Source: an uncultured Clostridia bacterium (GTDB lineage: Bacteria; Bacillota; Clostridia; Christensenellales; Aristaeellaceae). From it: a DNA stretch of 5,903 nt. The notes beneath the pieces were generated by a model. That model did no database searches and was not told the origin of the DNA. It worked only from the letters and a program-made list of their open reading frames with translations. The position numbers and the translations under genes are program-made. The stretch is from positions 1 to 5,903 of the forward strand of contig CAMOIA010000103.1 of the NCBI GenBank assembly GCA_946615785.1, read 5' to 3'. Shown here one piece after another: positions 1-5,495 of this stretch (position 1 is the first letter of the stretch; the number at the start of each line of letters is the position of its first letter).

Positions 1-1283
1 CGCTTGACGCGATCGACCGGGTCGTCATAACCCCTTCGGCCGGAGAAGCCTACACCCTGCTGGTGCGGGACGGCTCCGTAAAGCTTGCGGGTAAAGAGGA
101 TTTTGATCTTCGGGCCAGCTTTGTCTCTGACATAGTCAACAACATATGCCATGTCCAGGCCGAACGGGTAATCCTGGATATGGCCGAAAAACCGATCCGG
201 CTGTCCGACTTCGGGCTGGATCCGTGCGCGTTTTCCGCCGAAATCCTTTACCGCGACCAGCACAGGGACCTGATCAGGATCGGAAATCAGATCGCCGGAG
301 ACGAGATTCCCTGGTTTTATTTTTTATGGAACGACGATACGCGCCTTTTCGCCGGCGGCACGGACATGGCCTCCGCCTTCAACACAGACCTTTCCTATCT
401 GCGCGCTGTCAGCCAGCCTGAAATACACCGCGACCTGCTTGAACGAATTGAAATCACAGGTCGAGAGAACCTGGTCCTCTCCCTTACCGATTTCGGCTGG
501 CGGTTGGAAAGCCCTGTTTCGTATCCGGCTTCGAGCACCTTTATGGAAGGCTTTCTGAAAAACGTCAGCCAGTTTATGTTCTCGCGCTTTCTGGGGACGG
601 AAACGGAATTTGATCCCGCCGTCACCGGCCTTGACGCGCCGGCTCTGACCCTCACGCTGACAGAAGGAGAGAGCATCGTCACGGCTCCTGATACCAAAGG
701 CGACGTCCACACGTTCATTATGCCCAAAAGAGAACTCCGCTTTGCCTTTGGAAACGCTTATGACAGTTCCAGCTATTATGCTTCGTACGACGGAAAAACG
801 TATACCGTAAGCTATCTGTTTTACCGGATACTCTCTTCATGTTCCGCCGATGAGATGCGCCAGCTGAACCCGTTCCTGCTTGAATTGTACCAGGTGGAGC
901 GCATCGTTCTCGTCTCTTCGGAAGGATCGGTCACAGAATGCGGGCTCTCCTTCCAGGAAACGCAGTCTCAGGCTTCGCAAACAGATGACGTTCTGTATGA
1001 TCTTTCGGTATCGGTCAACAATCACGCTGTCGATACCGAAGCCTTTCAGCGCTGGTACCAGGATGCCCTGTACAGCTTTCTGCCAGACGGCGCCCTTCCG
1101 CTGCCCGTTTCGGATGACGCCGAAGCGAAGCTTACCGTCACGGTCGAAAACGCCTATGCAAAAAGAACCGTCGAATTCATCCCGTACGACACATTGCATA
1201 TGGCCGTACGGGTCGACGGCGTCGCTTTGGATTATGTTTCAAATTCAGCGTGCGAAAAAATCCTTGCCCTCAATGGCCTGTGA
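1..1283 (+). CDS. DUF4340 domain-containing protein, C-terminal part (5' end outside window)
   Basis: The frame is open from base 3 to the TGA at 1281-1283, giving 426 residues; the N-terminus lies upstream of the window. A GTG at 63 is an internal valine codon, because the frame continues upstream in family-like sequence (ITPSAGEAYTLLVRDG). The pattern is that of DUF4340: a short beta strand with 'YTL-x-RDG-x-x-KL', a helix, 'AERVI', then 'LSDFGLD'. A second, weaker copy follows (VLSLTDFGWRL, then VTGLDAPALTLTL), and a third degenerate unit starts near QVERIVLVSS. The end (RTVEFIPYDTLHMAVRVDG) matches the usual C-terminal beta unit. In known relatives an N-terminal membrane anchor precedes these repeats, and the gene often follows ABC-2/GldG-type transporter genes; neither can be seen here. 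The biochemical function of the family is not established. It converges on proC and shares no pathway with it. Confidence 0.8.
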   Translation, partial: LDAIDRVVITPSAGEAYTLLVRDGSVKLAGKEDFDLRASFVSDIVNNICHVQAERVILDMAEKPIRLSDFGLDPCAFSAEILYRDQHRDLIRIGNQIAGDEIPWFYFLWNDDTRLFAGGTDMASAFNTDLSYLRAVSQPEIHRDLLERIEITGRENLVLSLTDFGWRLESPVSYPASSTFMEGFLKNVSQFMFSRFLGTETEFDPAVTGLDAPALTLTLTEGESIVTAPDTKGDVHTFIMPKRELRFAFGNAYDSSSYYASYDGKTYTVSYLFYRILSSCSADEMRQLNPFLLELYQVERIVLVSSEGSVTECGLSFQETQSQASQTDDVLYDLSVSVNNHAVDTEAFQRWYQDALYSFLPDGALPLPVSDDAEAKLTVTVENAYAKRTVEFIPYDTLHMAVRVDGVALDYVSNSACEKILALNGL

Positions 1284-1307
1284 TCAGCCCATGCCAGCGG
1301 ATTTTTT
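1255..1307. terminator. Candidate bidirectional terminator in the convergent gene ends
   Basis: Two nested inverted repeats share nearly the same centre. The outer arms are AAAAAATCC (1255-1263) and GGATTTTTT (1299-1307), a perfect 9 bp match; TGCG/CGCA (1251-1254, 1310-1313) could add four pairs after a 2-base bulge. The inner arms are ATGGcCTG (1273-1280) and CAGcCCAT (1285-1292), seven of eight positions paired around a TGAT loop. Read on either strand, a hairpin is followed by six T residues, as expected of a bidirectional intrinsic terminator between convergent genes. Weak points are the 9-12 bases between inner hairpin and T tract and the mismatch in the stem. The element lies inside the coding ends of both genes, with the two stops at its centre. 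Confidence 0.45.
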
Positions 1308-2066
1308 GACGCAGCGGTCCACCGCTTCCATTAACGTGCCTGCAAAACCTTCTTTTTCAAGCACATACACCGCTTCCGCCGTCGTTCCGCCGGGGGACAT
1401 GACCTCGTCCCTGAGCATTCCCGGATGCTTTCCGGACCTGAGCAGCATTTCGGCGCAGCCCTTCATGGTCTGTGCCGCCATGTTCTGCGCAGCCTGACGG
1501 CTCAGGCCCGCCCTGACCCCCGCCATGGCCAGCGCGTCGATCATCATGTAAAAATACGCGGGCGACGATCCGCTGACGCCGACGACCGCGTTCATGTCTT
1601 TTTCCTCCACCCTGAAAAGCGCGCCGAGCGGCGAAAGCAATTTGACAAAGGTGGCCTCCTCGTCGCCCGTAAACGAAGCGGGAGCCGCATAGGCCAGCAC
1701 GCCCGCGCCGACGGCGCAGGGGGTATTGGGCATCAGGTGAACGATGTTCGCATCCTGCGCGAGGTTCAGCTTAGAGCGCATCGTTTCCACGGTGAAGCCG
1801 GGCGCGAGATAAATAAAGAGCGCGTCTTTGCGGACATACGGAGCGATTTCAGGCAGAACATGAGCGTATTGCTGCGGCTTTACGCAAAGAAAAACGATAT
1901 CGCATGCCGCCGCTTCGGCATTGGTTCCGGCCTTCGCGTTTGATTCTTCACAGATCCGTTTCAGTTCCGCCTGATTTCGCCTTGAAACGATCACCGTTCC
2001 GTCCCCGAGGCCCTTTAAAATGGCCTGACCCATTTTGCCGCATCCAATCAATCCGATGCTTTTCAT
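1284..2066 (-). CDS. proC: Pyrroline-5-carboxylate reductase
   Basis: This enzyme reduces 1-pyrroline-5-carboxylate to L-proline with NAD(P)H, the last cytosolic step of proline synthesis. The 260 residues are close to the family's usual 260-275. The N-terminus carries the Rossmann dinucleotide motif (IGLIGCGKMGQAI, residues 4-16), followed by VFLCVKPQQ (58-66), MPNTP (112-116), and the substrate-side motif VSGSSPAYFY (164-173). The family signature is seen as LRDEVMSPGGTTAEAVYVLE (218-237). The ATG at 2066 is supported by AAGGAGGA at 2078-2071. One small departure is IYLAPG (85-90), where many homologues have a S-I-A-A-G type segment. The gene follows hisIE after an 87-base gap, so co-transcription with the his genes is likely but inferred. 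Its stop codon touches that of the convergent DUF4340 gene. Paralogues such as proG and proI share this fold, so the letter is less sure than the enzyme class. Confidence 0.95.
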   Translation of the reverse strand: MKSIGLIGCGKMGQAILKGLGDGTVIVSRRNQAELKRICEESNAKAGTNAEAAACDIVFLCVKPQQYAHVLPEIAPYVRKDALFIYLAPGFTVETMRSKLNLAQDANIVHLMPNTPCAVGAGVLAYAAPASFTGDEEATFVKLLSPLGALFRVEEKDMNAVVGVSGSSPAYFYMMIDALAMAGVRAGLSRQAAQNMAAQTMKGCAEMLLRSGKHPGMLRDEVMSPGGTTAEAVYVLEKEGFAGTLMEAVDRCVKKSAGMG

Positions 2067-2146
2067 ATGCTCCTCCTTGCAAACGTCCTGTCAAAACAGG
2101 CAAGCGCCGCAAAAAGCAGCGCTTCGAAAATGGAATTCATTGGCAT
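2063..2146 (-). CDS. Possible micro-ORF between hisIE and proC (25 or 27 aa)
   Basis: On the minus strand an open frame runs from ATG 2146 (27 codons) or ATG 2140 (25 codons) to TGA 2065-2063. That stop overlaps the proC start as ATGA, the same arrangement used by hisC/hisB, hisB/hisH and hisA/hisF. The second ATG has a good ribosome site: AGGTGAT (2151-2145) matches seven bases of the extended Shine-Dalgarno consensus, and its AGG lies eight bases before that ATG. The peptide has an apolar middle (IFEALLFAALACF) and a basic tail (RTFARRSI). I do not recognise it. A frame this short can easily be open by chance, and the same bases form strong RNA hairpins, so the frame may have no coding role. 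If translated, it could simply couple proC translation to hisIE. Confidence 0.25.
   Translation of the reverse strand: MPMNSIFEALLFAALACFDRTFARRSI
2071..2078 (-). promoter_or_regulatory. Ribosome binding site of proC
   Basis: On the minus strand AAGGAGGA ends four bases before the proC ATG at 2066. It is a near-perfect Shine-Dalgarno sequence and shows that proC can be initiated on its own, not only by coupling from upstream. It lies inside the possible micro-ORF at 2146-2063. Confidence 0.85.
2087..2124 (-). other. Tandem RNA hairpins in the hisIE-proC gap
   Basis: In the operon transcript (minus strand) two hairpins lie one base apart. The first pairs AAGCGCUGC (2124-2116) with GCGGCGCUU (2110-2102), nine pairs including one G-U, around a loop of five U. 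The second pairs CCUGU (2100-2096) with ACAGG (2091-2087) around UUUG. The proC ribosome site begins nine bases after the second. There is no U run directly after either stem, so a classic terminator is unlikely. A 3' stabiliser for the his part of the message, an RNase processing site, or a modulator of proC translation all fit; the sequence does not choose between them. The first stem has a C-A mismatch if read on the plus strand, where a G-U pair stands on the minus strand, so it favours a minus-strand RNA. Confidence 0.55.
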
Positions 2147-2160
2147 CACCTGATCAGGTG
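2147..2160. repeat. 14-bp perfect palindrome over the hisIE stop codon
   Basis: CACCTGATCAGGTG is identical on both strands. In the transcript it can fold as a 5 bp stem (CACCU/AGGUG) with a GAUC loop. The hisIE stop UGA (2156-2154) lies at the stem-loop border, and the 3' arm AGGUG is the core of the possible ribosome site for the micro-ORF. It could therefore hide that site until ribosomes finishing hisIE melt it. A DNA-binding operator is possible but nothing else supports it. Confidence 0.5.
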
Positions 2161-2819
2161 GTGGTCATTTTTTCCTGCTTGACCTTGTGGTCGATCACAT
2201 GCCTTGACCGCAGCTCCCGGATGATATCCTCGTTGCGGATGCCCATTTCCACCATCAGCACCATGACATGGTACACAAGGTCCGCAATTTCATATACGGT
2301 TTCGCCCTTGTCCTCATCCTTCCCGGCAATGACGACTTCCGTGGACTCCTCGCCCACCTTTTTCAAAATCTTGTCAAGCCCTTTTTCAAAGAGGTACGTC
2401 GTATAGGAGCCTTCTTTTTTGTTGATCTTTCGGTCCTCAATCAGCCTGTAAAGGTCTTCAAGGTCGAAATCGTCCTGTTCGCCTGCCTCGTCCGATTCGT
2501 AGACCGGCTGAAAAAAGCAGCTCTCGGCGCCCGTATGACAGGCGGGGCCGTCCTTTCTGACCACGATTTTCAGCGCGTCCAGATCGCAGTCTGCCGTAAT
2601 GGAAACGATGTGCTGATAGTTCCCGCTTGTCTCCCCTTTCAGCCAGAGCGCCTTGCGCGACCTTGAATAAAAACAGGTAAGGCCCCGTTCCATGGATATT
2701 TTCAGGCTTTCCCGGTTCATATAGGCAAGCATCAGAAGCTTTCCGTCGGCCTGGTCTATAATGACCGCCGGAATCAAACCGTCAGCGTTGAATGTAAGCT
2801 TATCGATATCAATCATCAT
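2154..2819 (-). CDS. hisIE: Bifunctional phosphoribosyl-AMP cyclohydrolase / phosphoribosyl-ATP pyrophosphatase
   Basis: This cytosolic fusion carries out steps 2 and 3 of histidine synthesis: the HisE part removes pyrophosphate from phosphoribosyl-ATP and the HisI part opens the adenine ring of phosphoribosyl-AMP. Of its 221 residues, about 1-106 are HisI, with FYSRSRKALWLKGETSG (50-66), the metal motif DCDLDAL (77-83) and GPACHTG (91-97). Cys78, Cys94 and Cys101 have the spacing of the known zinc ligands. An acidic linker follows (about 107-120), then HisE, an all-alpha MazG-like domain, with YLFEKGLDKILKKVGEESTE (142-161) and EIADLVYH (177-184); the EExxE and ExxD acidic residues that bind magnesium are present. 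ATG 2819 and ATG 2816 are adjacent. The strong AGGAGG at 2831-2826 serves either one, at 6 or 9 bases, so the true start may be the second Met. The gene overlaps hisF by 11 bases (8 with the second Met). Confidence 0.96.
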   Translation of the reverse strand: MMIDIDKLTFNADGLIPAVIIDQADGKLLMLAYMNRESLKISMERGLTCFYSRSRKALWLKGETSGNYQHIVSITADCDLDALKIVVRKDGPACHTGAESCFFQPVYESDEAGEQDDFDLEDLYRLIEDRKINKKEGSYTTYLFEKGLDKILKKVGEESTEVVIAGKDEDKGETVYEIADLVYHVMVLMVEMGIRNEDIIRELRSRHVIDHKVKQEKMTTT

Positions 2820-3588
2820 TATTTTCCTCCTCGATCCGAACGTTGATTCCCGATTTGCGAAGATAGGTCTTCAGTTCCGAAATCCTGATTTCGCCGAAGT
2901 GGAAAACCGATGCGGCAAGCCCCGCGTCCACCGTCGGCACCTTTTGAAACAGCTCTTTAAAGTCTTCCATGCTTCCCGCGCCGCCGGAAGCGATGACGGG
3001 CACGGAAACGGCTTCCACCGCCATTTTCAGCATTTCAAGGTCAAAGCCGTGCTTGACGCCGTCCGTATCAATGGAATTGAGGACGATTTCTCCGGCACCG
3101 AGCGCAACGCCCTGCCGGATCCATTCGATCGCATCCATCCCGGTGTCTTCCCGGCCGCCTTTTGCAAACACCGTGAAACGGCCGTTGACCCTTTTCGCGT
3201 CCACGGAAAGGATGACGCACTGGCTGCCGTACTTTTCGGCCGCCCTGCTGATCAGGCCCGGGTCCCTGATCGCCCCGGAATTGACGCTCACCTTATCCGC
3301 CCCGCAGTTCAGCACGCGCTCAAAATCCTCAAGCGTGCTGATGCCGCCGCCGACCGTGAGCGGTATGAACACCTGGGACGCGGTTTTTTCAAGAATGGAC
3401 GTGAAGATTTTCCGCCCGTCGCTTGAGGCGGTGATGTCGTAAAACACCAGTTCGTCCGCGCCCTGGGACGAGTAATAGCCTGCCAGCTCCACAGGGGAAG
3501 CAACGTCGTTCAGTCCCGCAAAATTCACGCCCTTGACCACCCTGCCGTCGCGGACGTCCAGACAGGGTATGATCCTTTTCGTTATCAT
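2809..3588 (-). CDS. hisF: Imidazole glycerol phosphate synthase, cyclase subunit HisF
   Basis: HisF is the (beta/alpha)8-barrel subunit that uses ammonia channelled from HisH to turn PRFAR into imidazole glycerol phosphate and AICAR, the latter feeding purine synthesis. The 259 residues are of standard length. Both catalytic aspartates stand at the canonical numbers: Asp11 in IIPCLDVRDG and Asp130 in LSVDAK. Phosphate-binding loops are VGGGIS (79-84) and IASGGAGS (199-206), with DTDG (174-177) and the end motif AASVFHFGE (225-233). The half-barrel symmetry shared with HisA is visible in the repeated GGG/SGG loops. The start ATG overlaps the hisA stop as ATGA, implying translational coupling; GAGGTGGAAGG upstream gives a moderate ribosome site. 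The C-terminal tail (EEENNDD) is acidic and overlaps the hisIE start. hisH is two genes upstream, so the two subunits are made from one message. Confidence 0.97.
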   Translation of the reverse strand: MITKRIIPCLDVRDGRVVKGVNFAGLNDVASPVELAGYYSSQGADELVFYDITASSDGRKIFTSILEKTASQVFIPLTVGGGISTLEDFERVLNCGADKVSVNSGAIRDPGLISRAAEKYGSQCVILSVDAKRVNGRFTVFAKGGREDTGMDAIEWIRQGVALGAGEIVLNSIDTDGVKHGFDLEMLKMAVEAVSVPVIASGGAGSMEDFKELFQKVPTVDAGLAASVFHFGEIRISELKTYLRKSGINVRIEEENNDD

Positions 3589-4301
3589 CCTTCCACCTCG
3601 CTGATCGCCTCACGAAGGTCAATTTTTCCGTCGTAAATCGCTTTGCCGCAAATCGCGCCCCATAAGCCGTTTTCCTTCAGGCGGCGCAGTTCATCAAGGC
3701 TTGTAATACCGCCGGAAGCGATCAGATTGCACCGGCAGGCTTTCGTCAGTTCCGCATACAGAGCATGATTCGTTCCCGAAAGCGCGCCGTCCTTTGAAAC
3801 GTCGGTACAGATCAGCGTTCTGACGCCCATCTCTTCCATACGCCCTGCAAAGGCCAGGGGCGTTTCACGGCTCAGCTCGACCCAGCCTTTGATGGCGATG
3901 ACGCCGTCGCGGATATCCGCGCCCACCGCGATCCCGTCCCCATAGCTGGCGACCGCCTGTTCAAGCAGCTTCGGGTCGTTCACGGCGGCGGTCCCGAGGA
4001 TCACCCTTTCCACGCCTTCGTCAAAATAACGCTTAATCGTTTCCATCGTGCGAATCCCGCCGCCGACCTCAGCCTTCAGGCCGGAAGCGGAAATCATGCG
4101 CCGGATCACGCTGAAATTCCGGCTTTCGCCATGCAGGGCGCCGTCAAGATCGACGATGTGGATATGCTTTGCGCCCGCGTCCCGAAAACGGCATGCCACC
4201 GCGGATGGGTCCGGATCGTACACTTTCTTCTTACCGTAATCGCCCTGATACAGGCGAACGGCGGAACCGTCAATAATGTCAACAGCCGGCAGAATGATCA
4301 T
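3585..4301 (-). CDS. hisA: ProFAR isomerase (phosphoribosylformimino-AICAR isomerase)
   Basis: HisA converts ProFAR to PRFAR by an Amadori rearrangement, giving the substrate of HisF. From ATG 4301 it is 238 residues, typical for the family. The catalytic Asp8 is seen in ILPAVDIIDG, with the second acid in VGADIRDG (Asp129) and the TDVSKDGALSG segment (166-176) near the active site. Phosphate loops are VGGGIRT (79-85) and ASGGITS (195-201). A longer version would start with GTG at 4307 and add two residues. I prefer ATG 4301: AGGTG (4309-4305) is well placed for it, whereas nothing Shine-Dalgarno-like precedes the GTG, and ATG puts the aspartate at the family's position 8. hisH ends seven bases upstream. 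The gene ends in an ATGA overlap with hisF. No sign of the bifunctional PriA type is expected, because that form belongs to Actinobacteria. Confidence 0.96.
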   Translation of the reverse strand: MIILPAVDIIDGSAVRLYQGDYGKKKVYDPDPSAVACRFRDAGAKHIHIVDLDGALHGESRNFSVIRRMISASGLKAEVGGGIRTMETIKRYFDEGVERVILGTAAVNDPKLLEQAVASYGDGIAVGADIRDGVIAIKGWVELSRETPLAFAGRMEEMGVRTLICTDVSKDGALSGTNHALYAELTKACRCNLIASGGITSLDELRRLKENGLWGAICGKAIYDGKIDLREAISEVEG

Positions 4302-4308
4302 GCGCACC

Positions 4309-4911
4309 TCACATTTGAGAGAAGTTTTTCAGAATCCGAAGGCCCGTATTCCCGCTTTTCTCCGGATGGAACTGGCATCCGACCACGTTTTCCCGGGCGA
4401 CCGCAGCGGTAATGGGAATGCCATAATCGGTCCTTGCAATCACATCCTCCGCGGCACAGGCAGCATGGTAGGAATGCACGAAATAGACATGCGCTCCCTC
4501 GCCCACGCCCTGAAAGACGGGATGCGGTCTTAGGATCTCAAGCGCGTTCCAGCCGATGTGCGGTATTTTCAGTCCCTCGCCCGCTTCGATGCGGACAACC
4601 TGACCGGGGATTAGGTGCAGCCCTTCGTGGGTTCCGTATTCCAGGCTTTCGTCAAAGAGCATCTGCATGCCCACGCAGATGCCAAGCAGCGGAACCCCTC
4701 TGGCGGCCTGCTCCTTGGCAGTTGCGTCAAGGCCCGTCGCGCGAAGCTTCAAAACAGCATCTCCAAACGCGCCGACCCCGGGCAGGATGATGTGATCCGC
4801 CTGTCGGATCACCTTCCCGTCATCGGTGATCACGCTGTCACAGCCGATGTATTCCAGAGAGCGCTTGATCGAGAACAGGTTCCCGACTCCGTAATTGATG
4901 ATCGCGATCAT
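4309..4911 (-). CDS. hisH: Imidazole glycerol phosphate synthase, glutamine amidotransferase subunit HisH
   Basis: HisH is a class I (triad-type) glutamine amidotransferase that releases ammonia from glutamine and passes it through the HisF barrel. The 200 residues match the family. The nucleophile is Cys79 in LLGICVGMQMLF, and the triad is completed by His182 and Glu184 in CQFHPEKSG. The N-terminus IAIINYGVGNLFSIKRSLE and the oxyanion-side loop ILPGVGAFGDA (42-52) are typical, as is the IPHIGWN segment (116-122) and YFVHSYH (143-149). The nucleophile loop reads GICVGMQ where GICLGMQ is commoner, a conservative change. The ATG at 4911 overlaps the hisB stop as ATGA and has AAGGAG a few bases upstream. 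The stop is followed after seven bases by the preferred hisA start. Confidence 0.97.
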   Translation of the reverse strand: MIAIINYGVGNLFSIKRSLEYIGCDSVITDDGKVIRQADHIILPGVGAFGDAVLKLRATGLDATAKEQAARGVPLLGICVGMQMLFDESLEYGTHEGLHLIPGQVVRIEAGEGLKIPHIGWNALEILRPHPVFQGVGEGAHVYFVHSYHAACAAEDVIARTDYGIPITAAVARENVVGCQFHPEKSGNTGLRILKNFSQM

Positions 4912-5495
4912 AAGACTCCTTTTGTGGACAAAAGCCGTCCTTCGAGCGCTGCGTCCAGAGCGACCGCTTCCTTCATGGCATGCCCGAACGCTTTGAATGC
5001 CGCCTCCAAAATATGATGGGTGTTTTCGCCGTCAAGCTGGCGCATATGAACCGTCGCGGCGCAGGCACGCGCAAACCCCCAGAAGAATTCTTCGCCGAGT
5101 TCGGTATCAAACGTGCCCACCTTTTCGCACGGAAGCTCCATGTTCCACCGCACCATGCAGCGCCCGGACAGATCGACCGCGCACAGCACCAGGGCTTCGT
5201 CCATGGGAAGGAGCATGCTTCCATACCGTTTTATGCCCTCTTTGGCGCCCAGTGCCGCCTTGAACGCTTCGCCAAGGGCGATGCCGATATCCTCGGTTGT
5301 GTGGTGTCCGTCCACCCACGTGTCGCCCTTGCATGCAACGTCCAGATCAAACCCGCCGTGATGCGAAAACAGACACAGCATATGATCCAGGAACCCGATG
5401 CCGGTGTCGATCTGGTTTTTGCCCGTGCCGTCAAGATTCAGCCGAACGCAGATGTCCGTTTCCGCCGTCCTGCGGTCAATTTCCGCCGTCCTCAT
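4908..5495 (-). CDS. hisB: Imidazoleglycerol-phosphate dehydratase
   Basis: HisB dehydrates imidazole glycerol phosphate to imidazole acetol phosphate, the substrate of HisC; the enzyme is a manganese-dependent 24-mer in known members. From ATG 5495 it has 195 residues, the size of monofunctional HisB, with no phosphatase domain, so histidinol phosphate must be dephosphorylated by another protein not seen here. Metal-binding motifs are FLDHML (35-40), DGHHTTEDIGI (62-72) and ENTHHILEAAFKAFGHAM (157-174), showing the HHxxED and HHxxE patterns of the two half-domains. The end STKGVL is a family hallmark. The same frame is open for 92 more codons upstream, but that stretch lies on hisC and has no HisB-like sequence. 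ATG 5495 overlaps the hisC stop as ATGA and is preceded by GGAGGG and, further back, AAGGAGG. Confidence 0.97.
   Translation of the reverse strand: MRTAEIDRRTAETDICVRLNLDGTGKNQIDTGIGFLDHMLCLFSHHGGFDLDVACKGDTWVDGHHTTEDIGIALGEAFKAALGAKEGIKRYGSMLLPMDEALVLCAVDLSGRCMVRWNMELPCEKVGTFDTELGEEFFWGFARACAATVHMRQLDGENTHHILEAAFKAFGHAMKEAVALDAALEGRLLSTKGVL

Noticed and set aside
63..65. GTG as the start of the DUF4340 gene
   Set aside because: The frame stays open to the window edge with DUF4340-like sequence upstream of it, so the gene is truncated by the window and does not start here.
324..727. Minus-strand open frames opposite the DUF4340 gene
   Set aside because: They overlap each other in different frames and the plus-strand frame has continuous family-like sequence.
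1425..1943. Plus-strand open frame of 172 codons opposite proC
   Set aside because: It is rich in Arg, His and Gly as expected for an antisense frame; proC is intact beneath it.
2067..2153. T-box or his-specific attenuator in the hisIE-proC gap
   Set aside because: No T-box sequence, no run of His or Pro codons, and no hairpin followed directly by a U tract; leader control, if any, would be upstream of the first his gene, outside the window.
2761..3426. Plus-strand open frame of 221 codons opposite hisF
   Set aside because: It is antisense to a complete, motif-perfect hisF, has a composition typical of reverse-strand shadows, and no ribosome site or recognisable domain.
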